Source: Moniliophthora roreri (taxonomy: Eukaryota; Basidiomycota; Agaricomycetes; Agaricales; Marasmiaceae). From it: a stretch of DNA of 64,000 nt. Positions within the stretch are counted from its first letter, which is position 1. Every line of letters begins with the position of its first letter. Position numbers and translations under genes: made by a program. This document shows, piece after piece, positions 21,861 through 34,564 of this stretch. The notes beneath the pieces were generated by a model. The model saw nothing but the letters and a program-made list of their open reading frames with translations. It was not told the DNA's origin and did no database searches. The stretch lies in contig LATX02000112.1 of assembly GCA_001466705.2 (NCBI GenBank), forward strand, positions 930,001 to 994,000, read 5' to 3'.

Positions 21861-22078
21861 CTCCGGGGTCGTATGCTTGTGTTTACTAGTGCTCGAGCGT
21901 ATTGTTTAATGGAACCGTTGAATGACTTTGTTCCTCGTATACAAACACAGGGGTGTGCTTACATGGGAAGGTAACTGCCGAACGCCATATGGGATGAGGA
22001 TGACTCATGTTACACGTGCCTAGTTGCAGTGTGGTCTTCGCAATATTTCCTGCGGTGGACATTAAGACAACCATCGCG

Positions 22079-22824
22079 ATGGCTAATCCAGAGGGTGCTT
22101 ATTCGCTTCTTTCTTTCATGTCCCGCCCATCATACTAATAGTTGATGACCTAGGCTCCATACATCCTGTCAATTTCGGCGTCTTGCTTTTCCCAACCTTC
22201 CAGGCGCTCGACGTGTTCGGGCCCCTCGATGCTTTGAACATCTTGTCCATGTCCTTCCCGTTGAACCTTTCCATAATCGCAAAAAGCCTTGACCCGGTAT
22301 CGACGAAACATCGGGATCAAACATTGAACCCGTTGAACTCCAACTTTGGCGAATCGGTCGTGCCGACGCACGATTTTGATAATGCACCACCTCTCGATGT
22401 TCTCCTCATTCCAGGAGGCTATGGAGTAAGAGCCGATGACACAGAATCCCTTATCGATTTCATTCGTCGCACATATCCATCACTGAAATACGTGATTACG
22501 GTCTGCACCGGTTCATGGCTCGCAGCGCGTGCAGGGATCCTAGATGGCAAAAGGGCGACATCTAACAAGGCATCTTGGGCTGGTACAAAAGTAGCTGGTC
22601 CAAATGTCAAGTGGGTCTCGCATGCGAGATGGGTAGTTGATGGGAATATTTGGACCTCTTCCGGGGTTTCTGCCGGTATCGACGTAACCTTGGCGTTCAT
22701 CGAGCAATTTTATGGGGCTAAAGCAGCTGATAAGGTTGCCAGTACGATGGAGTATGAGCGGCACACAGATTCGACTCGGGATCCTTTTGCAGACAAGTAC
22801 AATCTGCCCAAGGAAAATGAATGA
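22079..22824 (+). CDS. DJ-1/PfpI family protein (class I glutamine amidotransferase-like)
   Basis: 228 aa; exon 1 is only 22079-22094 (MANPE), exon 2 22154-22824. The joined start reads SIHPVNFGVLLFPTFQALDVFGPLD, typical of fungal DJ-1/PfpI proteins related to isonitrile hydratase. PGGYG and the nucleophile elbow VCTGS with C123 are present, followed by AARAGILDGKRAT and a conserved SAGID segment. Relatives act as isonitrile hydratases, chaperones or glyoxalase-like enzymes, or have no known activity, so the precise role is open. No link to the terpene genes is visible apart from proximity. Confidence 0.88.
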
Positions 22825-24417
22825 TGCGATTAGGTCTTGATGGTTCCGCAAGTATCTTGTACCAATAGGATAGTGTCCTAGCTGAATGTAATCGATGTCT
22901 TACAAAGAAAACCAATACTCAGATATTCACCTCGTCGATGCCATGGACAGCGGTCGCGACATCGTCGCGGACGCTGTGAGAAGAAGTGATACAAGTGTTC
23001 TCACGCTTTTCATCTTCAAGTTCAAGTCCGACGATATCATGCAGAAACGTTTCCTGATACTTTTTGCGGGGTATGGATATGGTTCTACTTGACTTTATTT
23101 GATTTTGCCTGACCTATAATTCAGGGAGCGTCATAGCAATTAATCATCGGCGCTTGAAGTGACACGCCCAGGCTGTCAATGGCCGCATCAACTCTGCCGG
23201 TTGATCCTTCAGTGGTCCAGAGTTTTACACGTTCTTCGAAAGTTCGAAACTCGTGCATCACCTTACATGGTCAGGGCCTGAAGTATATAGCGCATTCCTC
23301 TGTGAAATCCAGATATTCCTGACAGCGGGGCTCCGGGTTGCAACAGAAGAACGAGCAGGCAGCACTGACTACATACATAAGTAGTTGCGGGGGTTAAACG
23401 TGAGTTACTTTCACCGCAATCACCATGATTTTTCACTGCAATCCTTGACAGAACGCTATCTAGATATTCCCGGTTGCCATTTGATAGATCCTCAAATTTA
23501 TCGATCTTCTGCCAATCTTTCCCATAATAATTCGAGCTCTGACTTGGGCCCGAATCTGCCCCGGATCCCAACTTTATGTGCGAATCTTCGACCACACTAC
23601 CGAACTCTCATTTAGAGCTAAGTCACCGGTCCGTCGTGTGTCTTAACTAAACTGTGATCCATTGTTTCGTACTGAGATCAGCCAGTGTAGTAACGATCAT
23701 CACTTTGCATACCGTAAATCTGGCTTTTCTGGGACGTCCGCTCAAGGTCGCACACTGGGAAGTAATGGGAACGCTTCATAGAAGTCTTGATACAAGACTT
23801 TATTATCAACGCTCCAGGAATGGACTTGTTTGTAACCTAAATAGTCCAGCTATCAATTAGTCCCTTGCAATTGTCCAGTGCCACGCATGGTATGAATATT
23901 CTCCGTATCACTCGGTATCCGTCCATTTGTGACGCAACACGAGCTTCTTGCGTCCCTTCTGTGTATTCGCGGCACCTGTGGTTACTATGCTGGATCATGC
24001 ATCATGTAGAAGTTGACTTTCATCGGACTTTACTGCATTTCGCTCTCTTGGTTGATCATCTTACCTCTCTATCTTCGCTTATTCGCCAGGTCATGGGCTT
24101 GATAGCCACTAACATTTGCGTTCATTAGTAGTGAGACTTACAAGGTCCATCATTCATCAGACTCACTTTACCCGGTTTGGGGCTATCACCTCATAATTTC
24201 CGCATCAATTTATCATATATACATCAGGTACATCTTCCTCGAGGCATAACGCATCTCCGGCTGTGGTGAGTCGCTTACCTGGCAACCGAAGAAGGAAGGC
24301 ATTTTACCTGTGGTATATAATTTCTCGAACGGACGCGGCGCGAAACTGAGCGCTCGTCCGGGAGGTTCCCTTTCACCACTACCTCCATCCTGTCCCTTCT
24401 CTCCTCTGCGCCGTTGA
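22825..24417. other. Intergenic, 1.6 kb
   Basis: Only short open frames without domains and no repeat that I could link to others in the window. A short imperfect palindrome (CGGTCGCGACATCGTCGCGG) lies near 22951. A decayed or lineage-specific gene cannot be excluded. Confidence 0.35.
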
Positions 24418-25546
24418 ATGATAGAACGGTTTCTCCTCTCTCGCTCCTCCTTAGCCCTTTTCATCTGGACCTGGTTGTCACCTTTTATTCTTCTCAGCAC
24501 CGTTTTTCCAGCATGTTTGGCCCAGCAGGCAGGTTCCTCGTCGCGAAATGTTTCAATAGCGAATACATCCCCGGATATTAGGTACACTCCTTTCCTTTGC
24601 TCTACGAGCGATGGCTCCGACTGTAGCGGTGACGGTGGCTGGTGCGTGCCTTGTTTTCCGGATCTGCACTATGATTGATGAAGGATGTCATCTGCTTCTT
24701 TTCAGGCGAGTAGTGGATGTGAACGGTTCCTCAGTGGTATCAACCAATGGGCCGAGCGATGCAGGTGCAAACATTATCCCTCAGATGTTTCTTCAATACC
24801 GAGGTGCGTTCATTGTACTTTTATCCTTCTTCAGATGAATAATGACTACATTCATACTCAGCTACCAGTCTAGTCATGACGCTACCACCATCCTCCAATG
24901 CATCAATGAACATAACCGTTCTCACCGGGAATAACGATGTTCTCAGCCTGGCAGTCAACTCAAGTGTGGGCACATTTGCAGTCCTCAACCTAAACGAAGC
25001 CAATACCACCACTCTATCAATCACGTTCATTCAGACGAGCGCTGGGCCTTCCCGTCTTGATATTGGTAACATAACTATAACAGTATCAAATTCTGTCTCG
25101 TATGTGTCAGTCTCGACGTCTCCCTCGTTCTCATTTCATTGTTCCATGACAGCGCATCTGTGTCAATCTTCCCTACTCAAACACTCCCACCAAGTCTATC
25201 CTTACCACCCATTATACCACCTACTCCCACTATCAGCACTGCCTCTACCTCGGCTTCTGCAACTCCCACCGCGGGATCTAGCCAGCAAGGCGAATCCCGA
25301 AAGCAATTAATAGCATACGCTGTGGGCTTGACACTCGGTTTAGGACTTGGGTTATCGGCCGTGGTGTCCGGAGCATATATTCTGTGGAAACGACGACGAC
25401 GGAAACAGCGGGAAGCCGCAGCAGAGTACAACACGCGTAATATGGATAATTTGGAATCAGCGCCACCTTCGGATTCGTATTCTCGCCCACAGCCGCAACA
25501 ACAAAGACACCGACGAAAGGATAATATGGATACAAGATGGTTTTAA
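24418..25546 (+). CDS. Single-pass membrane protein, Mid2-like architecture
   Basis: 317 aa; exons 24418-24641, 24706-24803, 24862-25099, 25153-25546. A signal peptide (hydrophobic to about residue 36), then an extracellular domain rich in Asn-X-Ser/Thr sites (NVS, NGS, NAS, NIT, NSS, NTT), a Ser/Thr/Pro stalk, one transmembrane helix at about 241-265, a stop-transfer RRRRK and a short polar cytoplasmic tail rich in Gln and Arg. This layout is common in Agaricomycete surface proteins and resembles Mid2/Wsc-type wall sensors, though no named domain was recognised. All junctions keep frame. Confidence 0.8.
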
Positions 25547-25638
25547 TTTTTCAGTACTTTGGACTGTTTACAGTAATTTATAGTGTATTAATATGTTCTA
25601 CCATACCGGGTATCGGGCAACTTTGAAGAGAGGAAGTG

Positions 25639-27011
25639 TTAAACGCCGCGGTAAGAAACGGTTGTACCGGGCTGAGAGAACCGGCTGAAGTAGGCTGAAT
25701 CGGTGCTGGGAGACCTATTGCCGTATCCCGGGGGGTAGTGCACAATGTCGACGTACTTCAACGAAGCCCTTCGTGATTCCATCATTCTGGAAAGAAGACC
25801 GTCCTCGCAACTGACAAGGCGCAGTTCGAGGCGTTCCAATATAGGAAGAATTGCGTTGTCTGTAGTACAGATCAACTTTTGAACGAGTATGGTGTCCATT
25901 CCGTAGAATGCCGCACAAAGTCCTTCGAGCTCTGTCATGGAAGAGGAAGATAGCAGGGAATGGAGCTCTTTCTCAGAAGTTTCCTCATCAAGGATGACCT
26001 TCATTCGAGAAAGGTGGCACGATGAGCGATGGAAGAGGTCGATCCATGATTGGAGACCACCCCCGAATAATAAGTTGGCATCGAGGTCATGTACGGACGG
26101 TAAGGTGAGATAATCCAGTAGGCGGTTTATGACCGTTCCTTCGCCGCGAGCTTTGAACGTGTGGAGCGACGGGAGTGTGATGGATTCTCGAGGTCGTAAA
26201 GGACATGTTGCATCTATGAGGTCTTCAATTTGGAGGACCTCTAGTGCATTGCACCTGCTCAAACAATCGAGCAAGTCGTCGTCTAGAACGAAGGGTGCGG
26301 TGATGTGTGTGAGGCGCTCCCAATGGTCGCCTGGAATGCACGGGAAATAGGTAATGTCGTCGATATCTGGGCTTGTCCAAATCGTGCGTCGGGCGGATGG
26401 GTAGGTAAAGATGGATTCCCAGAACTTTGTGGTGACTTCGGGGTCGAAGCAAGTACCAGTGGAGATCTCGACATGCTCCAAGGCAGGTGCTGCCGTTGGA
26501 TCGGCAGGGAGGTCGGAGAGAGATGTTATACTTTCGACACTCAAGAACGAAAAAAGAACCTTCTTCCATCGACGAAGGTGCTTCATGGCAAGGGTAATGA
26601 TTTTCTGTGTCGCATCAGGAGCGGAATCTTCTGCGTGACGCACGATGAGTGTGAGAGGGCAAGCTTTTGATCGGGTGAGCCATTGCTCAACCATGCGTGC
26701 ATGTTGGTCGCGAGGGTCATACAGCGCAATCGTTGACCAGAGATAAGGGAGCTCCAGTGCGATAGACCGCCAGTACCTGCAGACACTAATGATATTTGCG
26801 AGGGTAGGGGTAGACGGATCGGATTTCCGGCCAGTGCTCCGGCAAAGCAGAAAGATCTCGGTCAAGAGTTCGACCGGGAAAGCGTTTATAGACAGACCCG
26901 TGTACTCCAAAGCCTAGATACAGGTTAGTTGGTCAATGAAATTGTGAAGATCAAGCAACGCACCTGGTGAATGCCTGCTTCACCACTGACTAAGGATCCT
27001 TGAATAGCCAT
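25639..27011 (-). CDS. F-box protein with divergent leucine-rich region
   Basis: 440 aa from two exons, 27011-26964 and 26913-25639, joined by a 50-nt intron. The start is the ATG of exon 1 (MAIQGSL); the large exon has no ATG near its 5' end. The F-box at about residues 24-70 shows the Agaricomycete pattern INAFPVELLTEIF, followed by VCRYWRSIALELPYLWS. The remainder has weak leucine-rich spacing (LEHVEI, LEVLQIEDL, LHTFKA, LERLELRLV). Likely the substrate receptor of an SCF ubiquitin ligase; the target is unknown. This is a highly expanded family and not specific to the cluster. Divergent from BBE copy 1. Confidence 0.88.
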
Positions 27012-27514
27012 TTCAATGACTCACAGAGTCTTTTGCTGTCGACCGGATTGAGACGGTAAAAAACCCTCGTACTGAAGATCCTTGGATCCTGCATCGTCTA
27101 AATACTTCTCGCAGACAAGGCCATCATTAGTCTGCAGAGGACAGTGGATAAGGTAGCATCCATTTCTGGTACAAGGAGGAGAATTCTGCAATAGAATCGC
27201 AGTAGGATGTTGCTGAGAACAAGGGAAGAGCCAAAACAGGATTAGATGCAGGGTTCGTGGGTAAGGCGACGGTCGACAAGCTTCTCCTCCCACCATCATG
27301 TGCATTTTTGCGTCAATTACCGCCGAACAAGTTTTCAATTTCCTCGGGTCTCGACTCCCACTAGGCGCCCTTCCGAGTTAGCATTTCGCCAATGGTCCTG
27401 CGACGCTTGGACGGTGACCCTTGGTCCTACATGTGTTCAATGAATGACCAAGTCCTTAGCGGCGGTCTAGAAATTTAGTGTTTGTGAAGGAAGGCCGGCG
27501 ATTCCTGGTTCAAC
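27012..27514. other. Divergent intergenic region, F-box to oxidase copy 1
   Basis: About 500 nt that must hold both promoters. No clear TATA box or repeat was recognised. Confidence 0.35.
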
Positions 27515-29348
27515 ATGAAATCCCATCTCTTCGTTGCGCTCGTATCATTCCTTTTCACAAGTCTTGTATCCGGAACGCCGACAGTAGCATGCAATGCGTT
27601 GCAAATTGCACTTCCGGATCGTGTCTTTATTCCAGGTGCGTGACTGCGTCCTCTGTGATGGGCTTAACCTCATGTGTGCTGCAGGATCCGACGAGTACCC
27701 ACAAGATAACGAAGTCGACTTTGCGCGTCTAGCTCCGAAGCATCTAATTGCTCAGTTCAACCAGAGTCTGCAGCTGACGTTGGCGTTATCGTTGGTCTTT
27801 TCTGTACCTATTCACCAAACCACACTAATTTCATTTTCACAGCTTCGAGTCCTTGCAAACAGCAACGCTCAGTCGCTTCTCGCTGTGGGTCCCTTGGGTT
27901 CAGATGCACCTGCTGCAGTCGTTGATTTCATTACCATAGATTAAAGGCGGGGAACACTCTTTCGTTCCTGGATTCAACTCAACGCCAGGAGTCCAGATCT
28001 CGCTATCCAGGTTCAATAACATCACTCACCACGCGACTTCCTCGACGATGAAGATCGGCGCCGGGTTAACTTGGGATAGTCTACGTACATCTTGACCCCT
28101 TCAATGTCAAAGTCGTTGGAGGCCGTGCTCCTAGTGTCGGTCTGTGTCATATATATATATACATCGCTCAGGCAGGTTTCACTCACGTTTTCCAGGTGTT
28201 GGTGGCTTCTTACTGGGCAGAGGTTTCAGTTATTTCAACCGATCAGTATGGCCTTGCCATCGACATCATCGTCGCTCATGACTTGGCTCTGCCTGACGGA
28301 ATCTCTGTTGTGGTTACGGGGGCCAGTGATCCTGACCTTTCCTTTGTACTCAAGGTACAGTACGATTTCTATGGTGTGGCAACGGGATCAACGCCGCTGA
28401 CCTTCTTTCCAGGGCAGTTTCAATGATTTTGATACCGTTACTGCGTTCACACTAAAGACGCACCCCCCAGCGGACATCTGGATCAGCGTTCAATCTTTGA
28501 AGCGTATTGTTTGCGGTGATTTCTCGTTCACTCCCAGGTTACGAATGTTTTCTACCCAATCAATTCCGCAAATGCAGTACACCAATCGGCAGCCAAATGG
28601 AGCGCAAATGATGATGATCACGAAGCCGTCGTCATACCGTTCTACGCGTATGGTAGCGGACAGGTATGTATATCTTCTCCAAGTCACGCAACAATTCCTA
28701 CCGCTCTGTCAGTCGTTATTGGCAACGAGCCTATTCTATTCTATTATGCTCCCATGCAGTCGAGCATCTTCGATCAATTCACCAACGCGCCTGGTGCTGT
28801 AATACAGGTGTCTGGAGTCATGAGCCTAACAGAGGCGAGTTATGCTATATCCGGACAAGTTGACAGGATAACACTTGTTAGGTATGATCCTCTGACCTCA
28901 TTAGCCTAGTCCTTCCTCTAATGACAAACACGTTTCAACAGAGGCTCCAAGCACACCATCCCCAACACAAAGTACACGGTAACGATTCTCGACGAGATGA
29001 AAACCCAACTCGAGGACACTACTTCAGATGCTCAAACAAAGGACCGACCCCTCCTTGGCGCGTACTTTGCCGCGGAGCCATATAGTCAGTCCAATGTCCA
29101 GAGTGCCGATTCGGTGTATCCACACCCCCAAGGGAGATTCGTCCGCCCGAGGTTGATAGACGTACGTTGGGAGAATGCTGCCGAGGATGAATATTTTTTC
29201 AATGCTGTCGAAGAGGCTCGGCAGGGGGTTCAGGCTGTAGTGATTGCAGATGGGCGGCGTTTCGCTAAACATAATGTATAACAATTGTGCGCTGGCGAAT
29301 ACTCCGCTGGAGTTGTTGTATGGTGATGATTTGGAGAGGTTACGCTGA
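27515..29348 (+). pseudogene. BBE-like FAD oxidase, copy 1 (degenerate)
   Basis: It starts with an intact ATG, signal peptide and the family segment TVACNALQ, and keeps the exon order of copies 3 and 4. It has several disabling changes. There is a 1-nt deletion in exon 2 near 27725, and a frame break in the segment after IGAGLTWD (about 28078). A 1-nt insertion lies near 28239, before the DQYGL segment. Finally a premature TGA at 29346-29348 removes the conserved REVKRRVDPENV end. The FAD-binding segment reads KGGEHSF instead of KGGGHT. Closest in the window to copy 5 (both start MK-HL and have G(S/F)DxYPxDNE). Confidence 0.85.
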
Positions 29349-30124
29349 TTTTGGCTCAGGTTATATCCAGAGGTGTGGAGGTTCTTGTCACAGTGTACAC
29401 ATAGGAAGTTAACACAGCTCTCAGAAACTAGAGTAACGTATGCCAAGGCTACTCCGGGGAGTCCAGTGTCTTGATTCGACATCGTAAGATCTCGACTACT
29501 ACCGATGTCAGGATTTCTATCAATGAACAGCAACACTATCTCGTTTTTCATGTACCAAACGGACTATTCGCGCACCTTCGGGCGGCTTGGAGGATATTGA
29601 CTGAATCGTGGGCAGAGCCACAGTGCAAGTGATAACAAGTTTGGATGCATCTACAGGATTGAAATAGGTATGTGATCTACTTCAACTTTACGCAGCTCTC
29701 TCGTCTTACACATTATTCTCCTTTCGCCATCTCTCAGCTTATTGAGTTTTTCGTTTAGGTCCTTATCAATGATACAGATTATCCAAGACTTTCTACAGCA
29801 TCTTCATTCGCGTACGTTTTACTCCACTCTACGCCGCCTTCTCGCTAACACGACCCTCAGGCTTCGCCACAGCATAAGCTATCGAATCTTTTTGTCTGAA
29901 CCTCTAGAGGACGGGCTTCACAACCCGAGAGCTATGGGTACTGCGCAGCAATTGGCACACGGATGCCTCCAGAGACATACAAGTCACGGCTGCCTTCCGA
30001 GCGTCATCCCCCTTGCGATATCATGGAAGACAAGTTCTTGTCCTCGATGTCACTGCAATCGAGTACTAGCAGATATAAAGCCTTGACCAGGCGACATTTC
30101 GACCAGAATCTAGCTTCATCTGCT
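29349..30124. other. Intergenic, oxidase copies 1 to 2
   Basis: The first 120 nt (block CTTGTCACAG...CAGCTCTCAGAAACTA...GCCAAGGCTAC) recur after copy 5 at about 62790-62870, evidence that copies 1-2 and 5-6 were duplicated together. TATAAAG at 30074-30080 matches the box before copy 6. Confidence 0.6.
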
Positions 30125-31869
30125 ACGAGACATTTACAACTCCTTGCAGCGCTCCTCAGTGCTAAACTTGCCCACGGAGGCCCAAACGCGGCGTGCAACG
30201 CATTGCAAAGCGCTCTTCCTGGCCGCGTTTTCTTTCCAGGTGCGTTTATTCTCGGTCGTCCCACTGTACATGACTGACTTTTAGTGAAAACAGGAACGGA
30301 GGAATATCTGAACGATAACGGGCATTACACCCGGTCAGCGTCTGAAAGCTCGACTTGTTCGGTTCAGCCAGAGTCTGTCGAGGATGTTGGAACTATTGTA
30401 GGGGTTTTCCTGTGTAAAGCTTATTACTTTGTTGGCTCACGCAGACACACAGCTTCAGATTGTTGCGAATGGCGGCACTCAGTCCCCCTTCGCCGTAAGT
30501 ATCGCCGGTTGGTAGCCTCATCTGTCCGCTAATATTGTACGTTTCACTAGATCAAAGGCGGGGGACACACTGGTAACCTCGGTTTCAGCTCAACACCGGG
30601 AGTTCAGATATCAATGTCAAGGCTTAACGAGGTCGACTATGACGAAAGTACTTCCACAGTGAAGATTGGCGCCGACCAGATCTGGAGGTCTACGCACGTT
30701 TGGTTTCCGTCGGAGGTCGAGTTCCTGGCGTTGGTACGTGTTGTAGTTGTTGAACTGGGACCCAGCTGAATTTTTGCTAGGTGTTGGTGGTCTGTCGTTG
30801 GGCGGCGGTTACAGGTTCTTCACCGACCAGTATGGATTGTCTGTTGACACCATTATATCCCACGATCTCGTTTTACCCAATGGCACGTTTATTGGAGTCA
30901 CCAACGAAACTGACCCCGATCTGTTCTTCGCTCTGAAGGCGAGTACCAGAGGCGTATATCAATCGGGACTTTGAGGCTCAATGTGAGTTGCTTAGGGTGG
31001 TTTCAATAACTTCGGGATAGTCACCTCATTCACTATGCAGGCTTTCCCGCAAACGGATGTCTGGGTTAGTGCTGTACCTTCGCACGATCTGGTATTAATG
31101 TGCTTTCATATTGGGTATTATTCACCCGATGAATGCATCGGATGCGGTTCACCGGGCACTCGAGAACTGGAGTGCCAATAATTCAGACATGAAAGCAACT
31201 ATTCTGTCGCAGTATCTTGCTTCCTCTGCTAATGAGGTGCGCCAGATCGGATGAATACTACTTTTCAGTTGTTTAACAATCTGATAGACTTCCATCATGA
31301 CGAGTCTCTTTTACGACGGTCCCATGCCGCCAAATGGAATCTTTGACGAGTTCCTCAACATACCTGGCTCAACAATTCGTGTTTCGGGGACCATGAGTTT
31401 ACCAGATGCAATGGAAACATTAAACGGTCGCCTTGGAAATCTGAATCCCCCGAGGTATGATCCAAAGTGCTCAATGTCTCCTTTCCGAGATGGTAGCCAG
31501 CAACCGTTCCTTCGTCTCCATTTCTATCATGTCGCAACCATTTGCGCAGCCAAATGTTCGCAGCACAGATTCGGCGTACCCACCTGGGCGATTCGTGTGT
31601 CCATCTGCGATGGAATCCCATTCTACGGACGAGGCTGACGACGCATTCTTTTTTGGTGCACTCTTCGAGGCTCAACGAGCGATTCAGGCTTAGGCTATCG
31701 AAGAAGGCCAGAGTTTCCCGGATGATATTCTCTACAACAACTATGCACCAGCCGATACACCTCTTGAACTGTTGTATGGTGACAACTTGGGGCGGCTTCG
31801 AGAGATCAAGAGGCGTGTCGATCCCGAGAATATCATGGGCCTGGCTGCGGGTTCAAGATTGACCCATAA
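30125..31869 (+). pseudogene. BBE-like FAD oxidase, copy 2 (degenerate)
   Basis: Aligned with copy 6, the start codon is ACG (30125-30127) where copy 6 has ATG, although an upstream in-frame ATG at 29963 could give an extended protein. Lesions: deletions in the QIW...VYA segment near 30680-30710 shift the frame, CAG has become TAG at about 31691 (EAQRAIQA-stop), and a missing base in the last codons breaks GLAGGFKIDP. The FAD segment KGGGHTGN is intact. Clearly the sister of copy 6 by the GTEEY...SASE and CSVQPESVEDVGTI segments. Confidence 0.85.
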
Positions 31870-34564
31870 GCTTGGGCGCTAGAAGAGGAGTTGAATGTGG
31901 AGCTCTGAAAAGAGGGCTGGGGAAGCTATCGTTACGGATTTACAGTCTCGTTTCATCATACTTCCTCACATCCGTGGTTCCGACTCCGTTCAACTTCCGA
32001 GTCGGATACTTGTCCATTCGACATTGTCTTTGCTTACGCAGTTTCATTCCATGTAGTATTTTTAGTCAGTACGATTCCGAGTCATGTATACGCGTTCTGT
32101 GCAGTTTTGCTAATGCCGACTGTCGCGGTGAAGCCGCGTGTTTCAACAGTCGCAGCCCGACGGATTATACCCCAAGGAGAGTAGTCCAGCCACATTTCGG
32201 GAGAATCCACGCCAATCCTCATTTACACTCCCTCAATGCAATCCAGTGTAATCCCATATGAATGTCATTTAATCTATTTTAATCCTGCGTAAGAAAAACC
32301 GTCGACAAACATGTAAACTATCTAATCCTAATCCCGCAATGATTCCAATCCCCTTAATCCAGGCAGGACAGCCTCGAATCCATCATGCTGACTGATTCAA
32401 GTCCATTATCGACGTGCGCATGTGATTGACAATTTGAATCCAGTGCCCGAATCTACATAATCCATCCCTAGTAATCCGCCTTGCTAGAGCCAACCCTGCG
32501 GCTCTCGTCGTGTCTTCCTGATTATATCAGTTGGTGTAGATGAGTTAGGTGTCGAAAGGATGTAAATGGAGTATCGGCGGTATAAAGTTTTTCATTCAAA
32601 GTCACCCGAAAGCTTCAATACAGGGATCAACATCTAAAGCAGGGCTAGAGATGGGGAAAGCACACCTTGTGCAACTCTGTGGCTGTTTATGCTCCTGACA
32701 CGTATAAGAGATGTTCTGATGTTTGATGACTAGCTCTCAGCGAAAAAGTTGATCACAATCTAGAAGAGGAATTACTGACACGCACTAATCGCATCAACCG
32801 TTCATACCTATCGTTCGCATGAATAATGTGAGTCAAGAGTTAGCATTAGCGTTCCATAGAAAAGGTGTTACGGCGAGAGTTGAAAGGCATTGGGTGAAGA
32901 AAGGATCCTCTCAGAAGTGATGGCATGCCTTGGTCGAGGTGATGGTCCGAAGGGGAAGATTTATTTCTTATGTAAGACGAATCGAATGACGGAGGCCGAG
33001 GGCTATCAACGAAACTTGCAGATATGGAAAGAGCCCAGACTCGGAAATCTGGACCCACAGCTACGTCGCTAGTCTCTCATTCGCGACCCGCCGCGATCCT
33101 TGCATCTTGCAGAGGATCAAAGCAGGGAATTTGAAGGGAATACTCGGCTACATTACTGATGCACAGTAGTCCTTCGTTTTCGCTCAAGATCTACGGTCCC
33201 AAAAGGCTTCCATAATTTTTTATTGGATGGCATTAGCTTCATTCGACCTTAATCTCGATGTGTGCCAAAATTTGGGACCTCCCGAACTTGTATGGGGCCA
33301 AAATTGGTTCGGCAAAATCACCCAAAAGATGACTCAGGCTAAGCGCCTGAAGGGTTTCCTTTTTGAGCCTGCGCACGCGTTCCCAGTGTGGAAATCAACA
33401 ACGGCTTGTTCTCAAACCACTATCATCGCCTCTTGTCAACGCCCTCCATCTTGCCCTGACTTTTCCACCCCTCAGATCAGATCCGTACCACTTGAACATC
33501 TAGACGAGTCGAGTAATACTAGTGCGTCTCCATACCTATCTGTACCAGTGTTTGTCGCATAAAACGGAGAAATTTTGCAGTTGTCAAGGCAGTGGTCTGG
33601 GCCACACGGAAATGCGTTTGGACTAATGGTGTGCACCGCTATGATACTAGCTGAGTCTAATATTTCCTCCTTACGCTGACAGATATCGGCGGCTGAAGCA
33701 AGAAATTGGAGACGCGCAATGGAGATTCTGGAGTTCATTCCAACTGCACTACACGTTCAGACACATTGGAACATGTTCAACTGGCATGTTTATTGTTGTT
33801 AAGGTGGGTCTATTCTGTCTACTTGTCTTTGTGAGGGCTGATCAAGGTTGCTCGGTCATCGGCTCATGGCAGCAGATCGCCACTCTGATCTATGAATCAT
33901 GGGCACTGGATTAGGGTAATGGATGGTTAGCGGCAGATTACTCTCCTTAATTGTGAGAGTTTCCCTAACGGATTGATTTGCCGGGTTGATATTCCTGCAC
34001 TGACATTTTGATTATTCCGAGGAGTCTTGCCGCGCCTGACATGGTCGACGGATAGTCGGGAGCCCATCCAGCTTACCCCGACGTGATAGCGCCCATCTAG
34101 CGCCCACCAATCCCTTCAATCCGCTAACACCGTTTGGGACTGTTCTTACGGGTCCTTCGATAGTACACAGCCGTCCAGTTTATGGCAGTACTCAGAGTCC
34201 AAAATCTTCGCGACGGGATGGCGACGGGTACCGCTTGAAAAAATAGTTCAATACGGCAACTTTCCAGGTATCCTGGTATCAAACGCTTGAAACATGGTAT
34301 GTATTGGTATGTTTCAGCAAATTGATACTAGATCCAGCACTAATTTGACGGGACCCGTCAACCGTCAAGAACGGGTACGGTGCGCATCCCTAATCTGGCT
34401 GGCCAGGATAGCCCTGTGCCCATCATCGGGTTGCAAAGCTTCCAGATGTCAATGGACTTCGATGCATTTGCTCATCAGAGCTTTTATTATTATCTTCTAC
34501 AACCGAGCAATGGCGTGTATAAAAGGTCTTGAATAGATGGTCGGTTCCCCCAGATTTTCCCGCC
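31870..34564. other. Intergenic, 2.7 kb, oxidase copies 2 to 3
   Basis: No gene recognised; the longest frames lack domains. TATAAAAG at 34518-34525 lies 39 nt before the ATG of copy 3 and is its likely TATA box. The rest shows no repeat that I could match within the window. Confidence 0.4.
34518..34525 (+). promoter_or_regulatory. TATA box of oxidase copy 3
   Basis: TATAAAAG, ending 39 nt before the ATG. Copies 4 and 6 have TATAAAAC and TATAAAG at the same distance, so the core promoter layout is conserved across the array. Confidence 0.7.

Noticed and set aside
22419..22700. Minus-strand frame within the DJ-1/PfpI gene
   Set aside because: It lies wholly opposite a well-supported coding exon and has no homology I recognise.
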